A DNA stretch of 64,000 nt from Clostridium folliculivorans (GTDB lineage: Bacteria; Bacillota; Clostridia; Clostridiales; Clostridiaceae): the NCBI RefSeq assembly GCF_024341905.1, contig NZ_BQXY01000002.1:248001-312000 (forward strand). Direction: 5' to 3'. This document shows positions 43,054-53,581 of the stretch, in pieces. Position 1 is the stretch's first letter; every line of letters begins with the position of its first letter. Both the position numbers and the translations under genes were made by a program. The notes beneath the pieces are model-generated. The model saw only the letters and a program-made list of their open reading frames with translations, ran no database searches and had not been told where the DNA came from.

Positions 43054-43175
43054 CTTCATTTGTGTTTTTTTGTGGCCTAATTTTTCCAATGTAGATGAGG
43101 CGAGTTTGCAAGGCAGTATATTATTCTTTAGAATAGTTGTGATTATTTCTTATCTATAAAGATATAATTATCATC
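43054..43175 (-). ncRNA. Family C conserved element, copy 1 (upstream of spoVS)
   Basis: This roughly 120-bp segment aligns with 51115-51240 throughout, with the core minus-strand stretch GCCTTGCAAACTCGCCTCAT followed by CTACATTGGAAAA. GCCT pairs with AGGC around that conserved loop. A second stem CACA/TGTG then leads into a T-rich run. It lies downstream of rny and upstream of spoVS, as copy 2 lies upstream of ftsK. Confidence 0.5.
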
Positions 43176-43231
43176 ATATTTATTTAAAGAATAAAAAAAT
43201 ACATTTTGCTTTCACAAAATGTATTTTATAA

Positions 43232-44776
43232 TTACTTGGCATAGTCAACTGCACGGGTTTCTCTAATAACATTTATTTTAATTTGTCCTGGATATTCTAA
43301 TTGTTCTTCTATGTTCTTTACAATATTCCTTGCCATTTCAATGGCCCCTGCATCATCAACTTGATCTGGTTTAACCATAATTCTAATCTCTCTTCCAGCT
43401 TGAATGGCATATGACTTTTCTACACCTTCGTATGAATTTGCAATTTCTTCGAGCTTTTCTAATCTCTTAATATAAGCTTCTAAGGTTTCTCTTCTTGCGC
43501 CTGGTCTTGCTGCCGAAATTGCATCAGCTGCTTGAACTAGTACTGCTTCAAGAGATAGCATTTCTACATCACCATGATGAGCTGCTATAGCATTTACTAC
43601 TATTGGTGATTCATGATATCTTTTAGCTAAATCTCCACCTATTAAGGCATGAGGTCCTTCATACTCTTGATCTACAGCTTTACCAATATCATGTAACAAA
43701 CCAGCTCTTCTTGCGAGTGTAACATCTAAACCTAGTTCAGATGCCATAAGTCCTGCTAAGTATGAAACCTCGATAGAATGTTTTAGAACATTTTGACCAT
43801 AACTAGTTCTATACTTTAATCTACCTAGAAGTCTAATTAATTCAGGGTGTAGTCCGTGTACTCCGGTTTCGAAGGTAGCTTGTTCTCCTTCTTCCTTAAT
43901 ATCATTTTCTACATCCTTAGTTGCTCGTTCTACCATTTCTTCTATTCTAGCTGGGTGAATTCTACCATCTACAATTAATTTTTCTAGAGCGATACGCGCT
44001 ACTTCTCTACGAATTGGATCAAAACTTGATAGTATTACTGCTTCTGGAGTATCATCAATAATTAAATCAACTCCTGTTAATGTTTCTAAAGTCCTAATAT
44101 TTCTACCTTCTCTACCTATAATTCTGCCCTTCATTTCGTCGTTAGGTAAAGCCACAACGTGTACAGTAGATTCTGAAACATGATCAGCGGCACATCTTTG
44201 AATAGCAGTAGTGATTATTTCTCTTGCTTTCTTATCCGCTTCTTCTTTTGCTTTTGTTTCAACTTCTTTAATCATTATAGCAGCATCATGTTTTATTTCC
44301 TTACTTATTTCGTCAAGAAGAATTTGCCTTGCTTCTTCGCTAGATAGGCTTGATATTCTTTCTAGCTCTTCGCGCTGCTTTGTGTATAAATTCTGTACAC
44401 TATCCTCTAATTGTTGAACCTCTTGTATCTTTTTGTTGAGGCCCTCATCCTTTTTCTCTAAAGCATCACTTTTTTTGTCTAGAGATTCTTCTCTTTGTAT
44501 TAATCTTCTCTCTAAACGTTGAATTTCATTTCTTCTTTCACGGGATTCTCTTTCAACATCACTTCTTAACTTATGAACTTCTTCCTTAGCTTCCAAAATT
44601 GATTCTTTTTTCAGTGCTTCTGCTTCTCTTTTTGCGTTATCCAAATTAGTTTCAGCTTCCTGTTCTAAGCTGGACATTCTACGTTTAAAAGTATTTTGAA
44701 TTACTGAATACTCGATAATTCCTAGCACTATTAAAACTATTATACAAACTATAATTTCAATAATGTATCTTGTCAT
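43232..44776 (-). CDS. rny: Ribonuclease Y
   Basis: This is a 514-residue protein from ATG 44776, after AAGGAGGTG; the GTG at 44785 is part of that site. An N-terminal membrane anchor (about 4-22) and a long coiled coil (about 30-185, Glu/Lys/Arg-rich) are followed by a KH domain ([29 protein letters not shown]). The HD phosphohydrolase domain has HSIEVSYL and [13 protein letters not shown] plus AAHHGD. RNase Y starts decay of many mRNAs in Firmicutes. It has a consensus promoter about 115 bp upstream. The position between recA and spoVS is conserved in clostridia. Confidence 0.97.
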   Translation of the reverse strand: MTRYIIEIIVCIIVLIVLGIIEYSVIQNTFKRRMSSLEQEAETNLDNAKREAEALKKESILEAKEEVHKLRSDVERESRERRNEIQRLERRLIQREESLDKKSDALEKKDEGLNKKIQEVQQLEDSVQNLYTKQREELERISSLSSEEARQILLDEISKEIKHDAAIMIKEVETKAKEEADKKAREIITTAIQRCAADHVSESTVHVVALPNDEMKGRIIGREGRNIRTLETLTGVDLIIDDTPEAVILSSFDPIRREVARIALEKLIVDGRIHPARIEEMVERATKDVENDIKEEGEQATFETGVHGLHPELIRLLGRLKYRTSYGQNVLKHSIEVSYLAGLMASELGLDVTLARRAGLLHDIGKAVDQEYEGPHALIGGDLAKRYHESPIVVNAIAAHHGDVEMLSLEAVLVQAADAISAARPGARRETLEAYIKRLEKLEEIANSYEGVEKSYAIQAGREIRIMVKPDQVDDAGAIEMARNIVKNIEEQLEYPGQIKINVIRETRAVDYAK

Positions 44777-44898
44777 TATTAACACCTCCTTCGCACTATT
44801 TTAGCAATATATATTATAAGTAAATATGAAGGCGTAGTAAGGTGCATATTAAATTCTCACTGTAATTAAATGAATATGATAAACCAGTATTTGTTATT

Positions 44899-44927
44899 AT
44901 TTTATATTAATTTTAAAATTATGTCAA
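44899..44927 (-). promoter_or_regulatory. rny promoter
   Basis: On the minus strand TTGACA (44922-44927) and TAAAAT (44899-44904) are exactly 17 bp apart, leaving a leader of about 115 bases before the rny start. Confidence 0.75.
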
Positions 44928-45006
44928 GTTGATAGGTAAAAGCTTGTTAAAAACAATTTAATATCTTTATATATATTATTATTATCAATTGTTTGTAATT
45001 TATAAC

Positions 45007-45038
45007 AAAAAAATAAATCGCAAATGCGATTTATTTTT
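45007..45038 (-). terminator. recA terminator
   Basis: AAAAATAAATCGCA (45009-45022) pairs with TGCGATTTATTTTT (45025-45038). On the minus strand it is followed by TTTGTTATAAATT, and it includes the recA stop region. Confidence 0.85.
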
Positions 45039-46113
45039 GGTCTCCAGTTGATTTGTTTTGTTTTCCTTCTGCCTTAGTAGTAGCTACTTCTGCTTTAGCA
45101 GATTCTTTTGCTACAGTAAGTGGCAAATTATATTTTGATCTTATTTTATTTTCTATTTCGAATGCTATTTCAGGATTTTCTTTAAGGAATTGTTTTGCAT
45201 TTTCTCTTCCTTGTCCTAATCTCACATCGCCATATGAGAACCAAGCACCACTTTTTTGTATAATTTCATCTTTTACACCAACGTCAACTAAGTTACCTGT
45301 CTTTGATATTCCTTCTGCATACATAATATCAAATTCAGCTTGTTTGAAAGGAGGCGCAACCTTATTCTTAACTATCTTGATTCTGGTCCTATTTCCAACA
45401 ATACTTTCACCTTGTTTTATTGAATCAATTCTTCTTATGTCCATTCTAATTGAAGCATAGAACTTTAAAGCTCTACCACCAGTTGTTGTTTCTGGACTAC
45501 CAAACATAACTCCAACTTTCTCTCTTAACTGATTAATAAATACAACTACACACTTTGACTTATTTATAGTACCAGCTAATTTTCTTAAAGCTTGAGACAT
45601 AAGTCTAGCTTGTAGACCAACGTGAGAATCTCCCATTTCACCTTCAATTTCAGCTCTAGGAACAAGTGCTGCAACAGAGTCAATAACTATAACATCAATA
45701 GCACCTGATCTAACTAAGGCTTCTGTAATTTCTAATGCTTGCTCACCTGTATCTGGTTGAGAAACAACAAGATTATCTATATCTACACCTAGAACTTTAG
45801 CATAGCTAGGATCTAAAGCATGTTCAGCATCTATGTATGCAACTGCACCACCAACTCTTTGAGATTCAGCCGCTATATTTAAAGCAACAGTAGTCTTACC
45901 AGAGCTTTCTGGTCCATATATTTCTATTATTCTTCCTCTAGGAACTCCACCAATACCTAAAGCTATATCTAAGTCTAAACAACCTGTTGATATAACATCA
46001 AAATTTAGTGTACTATGTTCACCTAATTTCATTATTGAGCCTTTTCCAAATTGTTTTTCTATTTGGCCCATAGCAGATTCTATAGCTTTAAGCTTTTCCA
46101 TATCAATACCCAT
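45031..46113 (-). CDS. recA: Recombinase A
   Basis: This protein is about 360 residues; three in-frame ATGs (46125, 46113, 46101) are possible. I prefer 46113 because the first abuts the GAGAGG site. RecA forms filaments on ssDNA, promotes strand exchange and triggers LexA cleavage. Motifs are [12 protein letters not shown], Walker [42 protein letters not shown] and the L2 region [19 protein letters not shown]. The C-terminal tail is Lys/Ala/Glu-rich. A LexA box lies directly downstream of its promoter. Confidence 0.98.
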   Translation of the reverse strand: MGIDMEKLKAIESAMGQIEKQFGKGSIMKLGEHSTLNFDVISTGCLDLDIALGIGGVPRGRIIEIYGPESSGKTTVALNIAAESQRVGGAVAYIDAEHALDPSYAKVLGVDIDNLVVSQPDTGEQALEITEALVRSGAIDVIVIDSVAALVPRAEIEGEMGDSHVGLQARLMSQALRKLAGTINKSKCVVVFINQLREKVGVMFGSPETTTGGRALKFYASIRMDIRRIDSIKQGESIVGNRTRIKIVKNKVAPPFKQAEFDIMYAEGISKTGNLVDVGVKDEIIQKSGAWFSYGDVRLGQGRENAKQFLKENPEIAFEIENKIRSKYNLPLTVAKESAKAEVATTKAEGKQNKSTGDQK

Positions 46114-46136
46114 TGATAAACACATCCTCTCTCTAT

Positions 46137-46185
46137 CGAACGTCTGTTCTATTTATATTATAAGGTACTTTAATATATAAGTCAA
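46137..46185 (-). promoter_or_regulatory. recA promoter and SOS (LexA) box
   Basis: On the minus strand TTGACT (46180-46185) and TATAAT (46157-46162) are 17 bp apart. Just after the transcription start lies AGAACAGACGTTCG (46137-46150), a perfect GAAC-N4-GTTC LexA box in palindromic form, 24 bases before the recA start codon. Confidence 0.88.
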
Positions 46186-46274
46186 CACTAATGTACGCTT
46201 AAAATTAAAGTAATACCTAGTAATTTTTTCTTTTAAAATGTTTGGTGATATCTTCTTTTATATGATTCTACTAT

Positions 46275-46372
46275 ATGGATGTACCATTTCATTATAAAAT
46301 TTATATTTTTAAATCTGCATCTCAGAAGAATGACATTTTGAAAATAATTTTCGGAGTTAAGTTGTACATCTT
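46275..46372. repeat. Family A palindromic element, copy 4
   Basis: The ends are GGATGTACCATTTC (46278-46291) and AAGTTGTACATC (46359-46370). Its reverse complement aligns with copy 3 over the whole length, including TATAAATTTTATAATGAA. The central stem is weaker than in other copies. Confidence 0.8.
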
Positions 46373-46447
46373 TATTAATTCTTACTTAAGAAAATAGTAA
46401 GATTATAATCATCAGAATAGAAAAATAAATTTAAATTAACCACATAA

Positions 46448-46637
46448 TAGATGTACCACTTCAAGCTATAAATATCTTCACATCACCTTTTGACTAGATA
46501 ATTTGAAGATATGCATTTATAGGGTTCCAACTTCAATTATTAATTTATACATGCTAAAATTTATAGGTGCACGATTTTCAAACAAGTATAAATTAAATTT
46601 CCGTAGAGGAACCCTATAGTTATGAAGTGGTACATTC
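46448..46637. repeat. Family A element interrupted by a family B element
   Basis: The outer arms AGATGTACCACTTC (46449-46462) and GAAGTGGTACATTC (46623-46636) belong to family A. An internal stem ATATCTTCA (46472-46480) pairs with 46503-46512. Its right arm is split by the insert at 46522-46614; removing the insert with one TATA restores a continuous arm. Confidence 0.75.
46522..46614. repeat. Family B element, nested copy with TATA duplication
   Basis: This 93-bp element has ends GGGTTCC (46522-46528) and GGAACCC (46608-46614), flanked by TATA on both sides (46518-46521, 46615-46618). The interior (AACTTCAATTATTAATTTAT, GGTGCACGATTTT) matches the reverse complement of 35885-35965. Confidence 0.75.
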
Positions 46638-46743
46638 ATTAAAACAATTATAAATTGACTAAAGTCAACATTAGTTAATTTAAATACAATACTATCAATC
46701 ATACAGTCTTTAAAATTATCGACTATTTTTATGATTATTAAAC

Positions 46744-47334
46744 TTATTTATCTGTATTTATTGCATCTTTATTTTTTACAAAATAATCTACTCCAGATAA
46801 AATTGTCACTATTACAGCTATATATAACGCAATAGTTGGAACTATATCAAAGAAATTGTTCATCCAACTGTGTTTATATATTAAATCTGTTAAGTACTTA
46901 GAAGAACCTATATTAACCTTTAATAATAATAAAATTATAGCAACAATTTGAATTACAGTCTTTATTTTTCCCCACCAACTAGCTGCAATAACTGTACCGT
47001 CAGAAGCTGCTATAGTTCTAAGTCCAGATACAGCAAACTCTCTAGCAATAATTATAACAGCAGCCCAGCTTGGTATTACATGAAGCTCAACTAATGAAAT
47101 AAGTGCAGATGTAACTAATAACTTATCTGCTAACGGATCCATAAGCTTTCCAAAACGAGTTATTTGATTTCTACTCCTAGCTATGTATCCATCGAGTTTA
47201 TCAGTTAATGAAGCTAATATAAAAATAAAAGTAGCTATAAAAGTACTATATGTTAAGTCTCTAAATGCTATAAATATCAAAAAGAACGGTACTAAAAATA
47301 TTCTGATCAAAGTTAGTTTATTAGCAAGATTCAT
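46744..47334 (-). CDS. pgsA: CDP-diacylglycerol-glycerol-3-phosphate 3-phosphatidyltransferase
   Basis: This is a 196-residue membrane enzyme from ATG 47334, after GGGAGT; it overlaps the end of rimO by 14 bases. It makes phosphatidylglycerophosphate from CDP-diacylglycerol. The CDP-alcohol phosphotransferase signature [28 protein letters not shown] (about 46-73) is complete, and four to five membrane segments surround it (for example [28 protein letters not shown]). The rimO-pgsA-recA order is usual for clostridia. Confidence 0.95.
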   Translation of the reverse strand: MNLANKLTLIRIFLVPFFLIFIAFRDLTYSTFIATFIFILASLTDKLDGYIARSRNQITRFGKLMDPLADKLLVTSALISLVELHVIPSWAAVIIIAREFAVSGLRTIAASDGTVIAASWWGKIKTVIQIVAIILLLLKVNIGSSKYLTDLIYKHSWMNNFFDIVPTIALYIAVIVTILSGVDYFVKNKDAINTDK

Positions 47335-48661
47335 TACAAACAACTCCCAACAAGTCATATTCAGCGGAATCAGTAATTTTAACTTTTATTATATCACCAA
47401 TAGTTAATTTATCTTTAGTATGATTTACAATAATAGTACCATCTATTTCAGGAGCCATCTCATAAGATCTTCCAATATAATTTTCTCCATCATATTCTTC
47501 TATTAGAACATCATAGATATTGCCAATCTTAGCTTTATTAGTGGTTTCTGAAACATCCATTTGAGTTAACATTAATAACTCTTCTCTTTTTTCTTTAACT
47601 TCTTCTTCAACATGGTTTGGCATTAAAAATGCTGGTGTTCCTTCTTCTTTTGAGTATTTAAACACACCAACCTTCTCTAGTTTATAATCTTTCAAAAAGT
47701 TTTTAAGCTCGCTGAAATCTTCATCAGTCTCTCCAGGGAAACCTACAATCAATGAAGTTCTTAAAGTTATACCTTTAACTTTTTCCCTTAAAAGCTCTAT
47801 CTTGTTAATGATATCTTCTTTAGTTGTCTTTCTTCCCATAGCTTTTAAAATATTATCACTTATATGTTGTATAGGCAAATCTATATATTTACAAACCTTA
47901 GGATTTGAAGCAATTTCATCTATTAATTCATCATATATTTCTTCAGGATAGCAGTATAAGAGTCTAATCCACTCAATACCTTCTATCTTGCCTAACTCAT
48001 TCAATAATACATGAAGTCTGTTCTCTTCATATAAATCTATTCCATATCTTGTAGTATCTTGACCTATTAGTATAAGTTCTTTAACTCCAGCTGACGCTAA
48101 TTTCTTTGCCTCTTCAAGTACACTTTCTAAAGCTCTACTTCTGTATTTACCTCTTATCTTTGGTATGATACAGTATGTGCAGAAATTATCACATCCTTCT
48201 GATATTCTTATATAAGCTGTTGCTTTATCAGTTGTAATAACTCTTTCACCTTCATTTATATTTGTATTACTGTATTCAAGCTTAGTTATTCTTCCTTCTT
48301 CTTCTTCTATAAAAGATCTTATAAACTCATCGATTTTATTATAATCATTAACTCCAAGCATTATATCAATTTCAGGCATTAGCTCTGTGAGTTCACTTCC
48401 GTATCTTTGAGTTAAACATCCTGTGGCGATAAGCAACCTACAGTTATACTTGTTTTTATATTCTGCCATCTCTAATATTGTATCTATCGATTCTTGTTTA
48501 GCTTTCTCTATAAAGCCACAAGTATTAACAATAATTATATCTGCAGATTTAGGGTCATTAGTTAATTCGTAGCCAGACTTTAGCTTACCCAGCATAATTT
48601 CAGAATCAACCCTATTTTTGTCGCATCCTAGGCTTATCAAGCCCACCTTATATTTCGTCAA
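47321..48661 (-). CDS. rimO: Ribosomal protein S12 methylthiotransferase
   Basis: This is a 446-residue protein if it starts at TTG 48661, 7 bases after AGGAGG; earlier in-frame codons precede that site. It methylthiolates Asp88-equivalent of ribosomal protein S12. The UPF0004 domain has [28 protein letters not shown] and ATGCLTQRY cysteines. The radical-SAM cluster is [20 protein letters not shown], and a TRAM domain forms the C-terminus. CDKNRVD distinguishes RimO from MiaB (encoded at 19.4 kb). Confidence 0.95.
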   Translation of the reverse strand: MTKYKVGLISLGCDKNRVDSEIMLGKLKSGYELTNDPKSADIIIVNTCGFIEKAKQESIDTILEMAEYKNKYNCRLLIATGCLTQRYGSELTELMPEIDIMLGVNDYNKIDEFIRSFIEEEEGRITKLEYSNTNINEGERVITTDKATAYIRISEGCDNFCTYCIIPKIRGKYRSRALESVLEEAKKLASAGVKELILIGQDTTRYGIDLYEENRLHVLLNELGKIEGIEWIRLLYCYPEEIYDELIDEIASNPKVCKYIDLPIQHISDNILKAMGRKTTKEDIINKIELLREKVKGITLRTSLIVGFPGETDEDFSELKNFLKDYKLEKVGVFKYSKEEGTPAFLMPNHVEEEVKEKREELLMLTQMDVSETTNKAKIGNIYDVLIEEYDGENYIGRSYEMAPEIDGTIIVNHTKDKLTIGDIIKVKITDSAEYDLLGVVCNESC

Positions 48662-48741
48662 CTTAATTCCTCCTGTGTTCAATACAATATATAATACAAA
48701 TTAATTTTAAAACTGTTTCAACATTAAAACAAGTATTTTTT

Positions 48742-51039
48742 CTACATATTCTCAAGTTCTTCCTTTGATATAAGAACTTGTCTAGGCTTGCTGCCATCTT
48801 TTGGTGAGATAATATTGTTTTCCTCTAACTGTTCCATTATTCTAGCGGCTCTATTAAAACCAACTCTAAGCTTCCTTTGAAGAAAAGAAGTAGATGCCTG
48901 ACCAGTTTCAACTACTATTCTTATAGCCTCATCTAAAAGTTCATCTCCATCATCAGAATTTGATGTACTTGATGAAGTAACCTCACTATTAATATGTTCT
49001 ATTATTTCTGTTTCATAAGAAGTCTCTTCTGACGAACCTTTTATGAAGTTAATTACTTGCTCAACTTCCTCTTCTGATATAAACGCTCCCTGAATTCTTA
49101 CTGGTTTTGATGCTCCAACAGGATAGAACAACATATCCCCCTTACCTAGAAGTTTTTCTGCACCTGATGAATCTAGTATAGTTCTTGAATCTATCTGGCT
49201 AGAAACTGCAAAGGATATTCTAGATGGTATGTTAGCTTTTATAACACCGGTTATAACATCAACTGAAGGTCTTTGAGTTGCAATAACAAGATGCATCCCC
49301 GCTGCTCTAGCCATCTGGGCTAATCTAGCTATATAATCTTCTACATCATTAGGACAAGCCATCATTAAATCAGCAAGCTCATCTACAATTATAACAATCC
49401 AAGGCAATTTTTCAGTGATAATACCCTTATCAAAAAGATTATTATATGATTCTATATTTCTAACACCACTATCCGCAAACAATTTATATCTTCTTGTCAT
49501 TTCATTAACAGCCCAATTAAGAGCTGCTGCTGCCTTTTTAGGATCAGTCACTACTGGAATTAGAAGCTGAGGTATTCCGTTATATACATTAAGCTCAACT
49601 ACCTTAGGATCTACCATCAAAAGCTTAACCTCTGAAGGAGAATATTTATATAATATACTAATAATTAAAGTATTTATGCATACACTCTTTCCTGATCCAG
49701 TGGCACCAGCTATTAACAGATGAGGCATCTTACTTAAATCTGCAACAATAGCTTTTCCTGCTATATCTTTACCTAAAGCAAAAGCAAGATTAGTTTTAGT
49801 ATTAATAAACTCATCAGAGTCTAATACTTCTCTAAGCATAACTGGAGTCAATTCTTTATTAGGAACCTCTATTCCTACTGCTGCTTTACCTGGAATTGGT
49901 GCTTCTATTCTTACACCGTTAGCGGCTAGTCCTAAAGCTATATCATCTGATAAATTAACTATTTTACTTACTTTTACTCCTGCACTTGGTTGAAGCTCAA
50001 ATCTAGTAACAGACGGACCTTTAGTTACTTGTACAATTTTAGCATCAACACCAAAACTATTGAGTGTTTCTTCAAGCTTAGTCGCATTTAAAAGTAAATC
50101 CTTCTTATCTTCCTTTTTGAGCTTTAAAGCTGAATTTACATTTAGAAGTTCAGTGGAAGGAATTTTATACTCTTTATCATCTGCTGAAAGTAATCTTTCT
50201 GTTAATTCCTTATTCACAACTTCCTTAACTTCGTTGTCTAATCCTTTTTTCTTATCAGAGGCACTAGTAGTACTTGGTGTAGACGTAGAATTATCAGTTA
50301 TTTCTACCTTTGTTGGAGCGCTCTCAGACATTACTTCTTCATGAACTGAAGCATTCTTCATAAAATCCAATATTTTAATTTTATTATTTATTCCATTTAT
50401 AAATTCATTTTGGCTTGGATTCTTTTCCTCTATAACTAGAAAATCATCTTTTTTCTCTATTTGTTTAGGCTTCTCACTATTCTTTGCACTCTTTTTCTGT
50501 AGAAAACCTAAATCTAGGTTTATAGAATCTAATGAGAAATCAAATCCAATTATAAATACTATAATATAGATAGCAATATTCACAATGAAAGTACCTATAG
50601 TACCAATTAATTTATATATAGGCAAAGTTATAGTAAATCCAATAATTCCGCTATGAAAATAACCTTGAGAGTATATAATTGCTTTTAATGAATTAAAAAA
50701 ACTAGTCTTGTCATAATAGCTCTCTATAGACATGACTTGTATAAATACTAAAGAGTTTATTATTGCTATTGTTAAAGCTATGAAACTTTTAGATAATTTT
50801 ATAACTCCTTTTGAGCTAATATATATTATTGATAAATACACCATATATATTGGTAATATATATGTTCCCACTCCTATTGATGATATAAAGAAACGTTTTG
50901 AAAAAAATGAAAGATATCCAGCTGCATTTGTATATATGCTTATAGCTAAAACTAGACTCACTGCTAGTAATATTATTCCAGTTATATCAGTATTTTTTTT
51001 CTTTTGATTTTTTTTGCTTGTAGATTTTTTCTTAGCCAT
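48742..51039 (-). CDS. ftsK: DNA translocase FtsK/SpoIIIE
   Basis: This 765-residue protein starts at ATG 51039, after GAGGTG. A Lys-rich N-terminus precedes four to five transmembrane segments (about 20-170). A charged, variable linker (about 175-300) leads to the motor domain with Walker [18 protein letters not shown], Walker [14 protein letters not shown] and the FtsK signature [33 protein letters not shown]. The winged-helix gamma domain ([36 protein letters not shown]) recognises orienting sequences. It moves chromosomal DNA through the division or sporulation septum. A family C element lies just upstream. Confidence 0.96.
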   Translation of the reverse strand: MAKKKSTSKKNQKKKNTDITGIILLAVSLVLAISIYTNAAGYLSFFSKRFFISSIGVGTYILPIYMVYLSIIYISSKGVIKLSKSFIALTIAIINSLVFIQVMSIESYYDKTSFFNSLKAIIYSQGYFHSGIIGFTITLPIYKLIGTIGTFIVNIAIYIIVFIIGFDFSLDSINLDLGFLQKKSAKNSEKPKQIEKKDDFLVIEEKNPSQNEFINGINNKIKILDFMKNASVHEEVMSESAPTKVEITDNSTSTPSTTSASDKKKGLDNEVKEVVNKELTERLLSADDKEYKIPSTELLNVNSALKLKKEDKKDLLLNATKLEETLNSFGVDAKIVQVTKGPSVTRFELQPSAGVKVSKIVNLSDDIALGLAANGVRIEAPIPGKAAVGIEVPNKELTPVMLREVLDSDEFINTKTNLAFALGKDIAGKAIVADLSKMPHLLIAGATGSGKSVCINTLIISILYKYSPSEVKLLMVDPKVVELNVYNGIPQLLIPVVTDPKKAAAALNWAVNEMTRRYKLFADSGVRNIESYNNLFDKGIITEKLPWIVIIVDELADLMMACPNDVEDYIARLAQMARAAGMHLVIATQRPSVDVITGVIKANIPSRISFAVSSQIDSRTILDSSGAEKLLGKGDMLFYPVGASKPVRIQGAFISEEEVEQVINFIKGSSEETSYETEIIEHINSEVTSSSTSNSDDGDELLDEAIRIVVETGQASTSFLQRKLRVGFNRAARIMEQLEENNIISPKDGSKPRQVLISKEELENM

Positions 51040-51114
51040 TCTTTTCACCTCTCTTTACTACTTCTACAAATAGATTTAATTTCCTCTAAGAACCCTAAAA
51101 AATAGCGAATGTGT

Positions 51115-51240
51115 CTCTCATTTGCAATTTTTTACGCATCTGCCTTTTCGAATGTATATGAGGAAAACTTGGAAGGCGACATATTCTTATTTACTCTTTA
51201 TCTCAACAATTTTCACTCTATCACAGATATAATTATAAAT
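51115..51240 (-). ncRNA. Family C conserved element, copy 2 (upstream of ftsK)
   Basis: On the minus strand GCCTT (about 51178-51174) and AAGGC (about 51145-51141) enclose the conserved loop CCAAGTTTTCCTCATATACA + TTCGAA. This is followed by GCAAATG/CATTCGC (about 51125-51105), a hairpin with TATTTTTT after it, as in a terminated small RNA or leader. It aligns with 43054-43175, including the upstream ATAATTATATCT block. Confidence 0.55.
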
Positions 51241-51269
51241 GATTTACATAAATTGTGGATTAGTAGAGA

Positions 51270-51306
51270 GTAAATAAACCATAGGATTTCCCTATGGTTT
51301 ATTTAC
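51270..51306 (-). terminator. tepA terminator
   Basis: GTAAATAAACCATAGG (51270-51285) pairs perfectly with 51291-51306 around ATTTC. It includes the tepA stop codon. Confidence 0.85.
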
Positions 51307-51987
51307 ACTATCTATCATTGAATTCAGTTTAGCAAGTGCTTCCTTAATTCCACCAACTTCATCTATGAGTCCATAATCTACAGCTTCTTTTCCTACTAAA
51401 ATAGTTCCCATATCATTTAAAAGCTCATCAGTTTGAAGCATTAATGTTTTTAGGGTTTCCTTATTTATTTTAGAAGTTCTAATTATAAATTCATTTATAC
51501 GTTCCTGCATTTTATTAAAATATTTAAAAGTTTGAGGAACCCCCAGTACTAATCCATTCATTCTTATTGGATGTAATATCATAGTAGCAGAAGGGGATAT
51601 AAACGAATAATCAGATGCAGTAGCTAAAGGAACTCCTATAGAGTGTCCTCCACCTATTACTAATGATACTGTAGGCTTACTTAGACTTCTTATCATCTCT
51701 GAAATGGCGAGTCCTGCTTCTACGTCACCACCAACAGTGTTTAAAATAGTTAATATACCTTCTACCTTTTCATTTTGTTCCATTTCTATCAGTTGAGGTA
51801 TTACATGCTCATACTTTGTAGTTTTAGTTTGTGGTGGCAAAACACCATGACCTTCAATCTGACCAATTATAGATAATATATGAATTCTTTGTTGTGTTTC
51901 TTGAGCAGAATTTAAATTTCCAAGTTCTTTTATTGCTTCAATTTTATCATCTTGTTTTGTTTCATCTTTTTTTAGTTCATCGTTCAT
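51292..51987 (-). CDS. tepA: ClpP-like translocation-enhancing protein TepA
   Basis: This is a 231-residue protein from ATG 51987, 7 bases after AGGAGG; the earlier ATG at 51993 is too close. It belongs to the ClpP/crotonase fold serine protease group: [19 protein letters not shown], the catalytic Ser in [15 protein letters not shown] and His in ILHPIRMNG. TepA (YmfB) of Bacillus was linked to protein export and spore peptide degradation. It has no signal peptide. It is transcribed after dapG and ends in its own terminator. Confidence 0.9.
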   Translation of the reverse strand: MNDELKKDETKQDDKIEAIKELGNLNSAQETQQRIHILSIIGQIEGHGVLPPQTKTTKYEHVIPQLIEMEQNEKVEGILTILNTVGGDVEAGLAISEMIRSLSKPTVSLVIGGGHSIGVPLATASDYSFISPSATMILHPIRMNGLVLGVPQTFKYFNKMQERINEFIIRTSKINKETLKTLMLQTDELLNDMGTILVGKEAVDYGLIDEVGGIKEALAKLNSMIDSVNKP

Positions 51988-52045
51988 AATCATTCCTCCT
52001 GTACTTTACTATTTTGTACAAGAGAACTCTCTATTATTCAAGCTA

Positions 52046-53239
52046 TTACATAAAAGCTTTATGAAGTACATTAATTGCTTTTTCTACATCGAAGGAATGT
52101 ATTAAGCACCATATTGTAGTATGAGAATCAGCTGTCTGGAGAACCTCGATATTATTGTCATCCAAAGTTCTTATTATTTTGGCCATTACTCCAGGAATAC
52201 CTTTCATTCTTGAACCAATTAAAGAAACTTTACTGCAGTCTTTAACTAAGCTGTATATAATATTTTCACCTTTTAGCACTGATTCTAATTTTAACAAGTC
52301 TTCCGAATCAATCGTAAATATTTTTTCTTTTGGAAATATATTAATTAAATCTAAGCTTATTTTATTTTCAGCTAAAGTATCTAATACTTTTCTATATTCA
52401 ATTTTATCTTTATTTTCTAAATCAGTTACAGTTACTTGAATTCTTCCTGACATATGAGTTATGCCAGTTAAAATACGTGGATCACTGCTATCACCAACAT
52501 TGTCTATGACAGTCCCTTTACTTTTAGACATTGTATTTTTTATTACAAGAGGTATATTTCCTCTCATAGCAATCTCTACAGCTCTAGGGTGAATAACTTT
52601 AGCACCTTGATCAGCAAACTGAAACACTTCATTATAGCTTATTTTATCTATCAGATTTGCATCTTCTACTATTCTTGGATCTGCTGTCATTATCCCATCT
52701 ACATCAGTAAATATTTCGATTTGCTCACTTTTTAAAGCTACACCGAGTATTGATGCTGTAGTATCACTTCCACCTCTTCCGAGAGTTGTAAAATTACCTT
52801 CTGCATCAGTACCTTGGAATCCACATACTACTGGTACTATTCCTTCGTTCAATAGGTGTATTATTCTCTTTGTATCTACGTCTAATAATCGCGCATTGGA
52901 AAAATCACTATTAGTTATTATACCAGCTTGTCCGCCAGTCAAAGGCATGGCTTTAATATTATTCATATATAGTTCTTGGCAAAGAACTGTAGAACTAATT
53001 ATTTCACCACAACACATTAAAAGATCAGTTGCATGCTTGTTTGATTTTTTAAAATCACTATTTAGAAGTGAAAGAAGTGTATCTGTTGCATACGGTTCTC
53101 CTCTTCTTCCCATAGCAGAAACTACAACTACTGGTGAATAACCATTATTTATTGCTTCTTTAACCTTTTCAATTACCTGTTCTCTTCTCTCAGATGTAGA
53201 TACTGAAGTTCCACCAAACTTTTGTATGATGATTTTCAA
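52046..53239 (-). CDS. dapG: Aspartate kinase
   Basis: This 397-residue enzyme phosphorylates aspartate, the first step to lysine, threonine, methionine and dipicolinic acid. The kinase domain begins IIQKFGGTSVSTSERRE and has GRGGSDTTASILG and FTDVDGIMTADPRIV. The C-terminal regulatory part holds two ACT domains (from about 265). In Bacillus the DapG isozyme is linked to dipicolinate and peptidoglycan synthesis, and its location next to tepA and ylmC here is the same. The symbol rests on this context. Confidence 0.93.
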   Translation of the reverse strand: MKIIIQKFGGTSVSTSERREQVIEKVKEAINNGYSPVVVVSAMGRRGEPYATDTLLSLLNSDFKKSNKHATDLLMCCGEIISSTVLCQELYMNNIKAMPLTGGQAGIITNSDFSNARLLDVDTKRIIHLLNEGIVPVVCGFQGTDAEGNFTTLGRGGSDTTASILGVALKSEQIEIFTDVDGIMTADPRIVEDANLIDKISYNEVFQFADQGAKVIHPRAVEIAMRGNIPLVIKNTMSKSKGTVIDNVGDSSDPRILTGITHMSGRIQVTVTDLENKDKIEYRKVLDTLAENKISLDLINIFPKEKIFTIDSEDLLKLESVLKGENIIYSLVKDCSKVSLIGSRMKGIPGVMAKIIRTLDDNNIEVLQTADSHTTIWCLIHSFDVEKAINVLHKAFM

Positions 53240-53254
53240 AATATCACTCCTTTG

Positions 53255-53530
53255 TTAAAGCTTTGTTCTTTTAATCATTTCCTCTTCGACGTCAAGTATT
53301 ATCGTTTTTGCACCTATTTTTTTTACGTAATCCCAAGAAATCTCTAGGAATTCGTCTCCTCCAAATAAGCTAAACTTTGACATATTGACATTTATGATGA
53401 GAAACTTAAGCTTCCCCTCATCATCTATAACTATATCATTGCTTGATAAAGAATTATACTTTTCGCCATCATTTACGTTTATGATTTCATAACGTTCCAT
53501 TTCAGATAAATATTTTACATTGTCACTCAT
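53255..53530 (-). CDS. PRC-barrel protein, YlmC/YmxH family
   Basis: This is a 91-residue protein from ATG 53530, 7 bases after AAGGAGGTG. The PRC-barrel pattern is seen in MERYEIINVNDGEKYNSLSSNDIVIDDEGKLKFLIIN and a second half FGGDEFLEISWDYVKKIGAKTIILDVEE. Bacillus has two such small sporulation-associated proteins (YlmC, YmxH); this one lies at the ymxH position between an M16 peptidase gene and dapG. The exact role is not known. Confidence 0.9.
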   Translation of the reverse strand: MSDNVKYLSEMERYEIINVNDGEKYNSLSSNDIVIDDEGKLKFLIINVNMSKFSLFGGDEFLEISWDYVKKIGAKTIILDVEEEMIKRTKL

Positions 53531-53581
53531 TGTAATACACCTCCTTAACATCAAAGTATGATACCAAGGAGGATTTTATGC

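Larger units (their letters stand above)
46186..46743. other. Intergenic region with two family A elements
   Basis: About 560 bp between pgsA and the recA promoter contain no supported gene. They hold family A copy 4 (46275-46372) and an interrupted family A copy with a family B element inside (46448-46637). Confidence 0.7.

Noticed and set aside
46517..46702. A 61-codon frame between recA and pgsA
   Set aside because: It lies within the family A/B repeat DNA and has no ribosome binding site.
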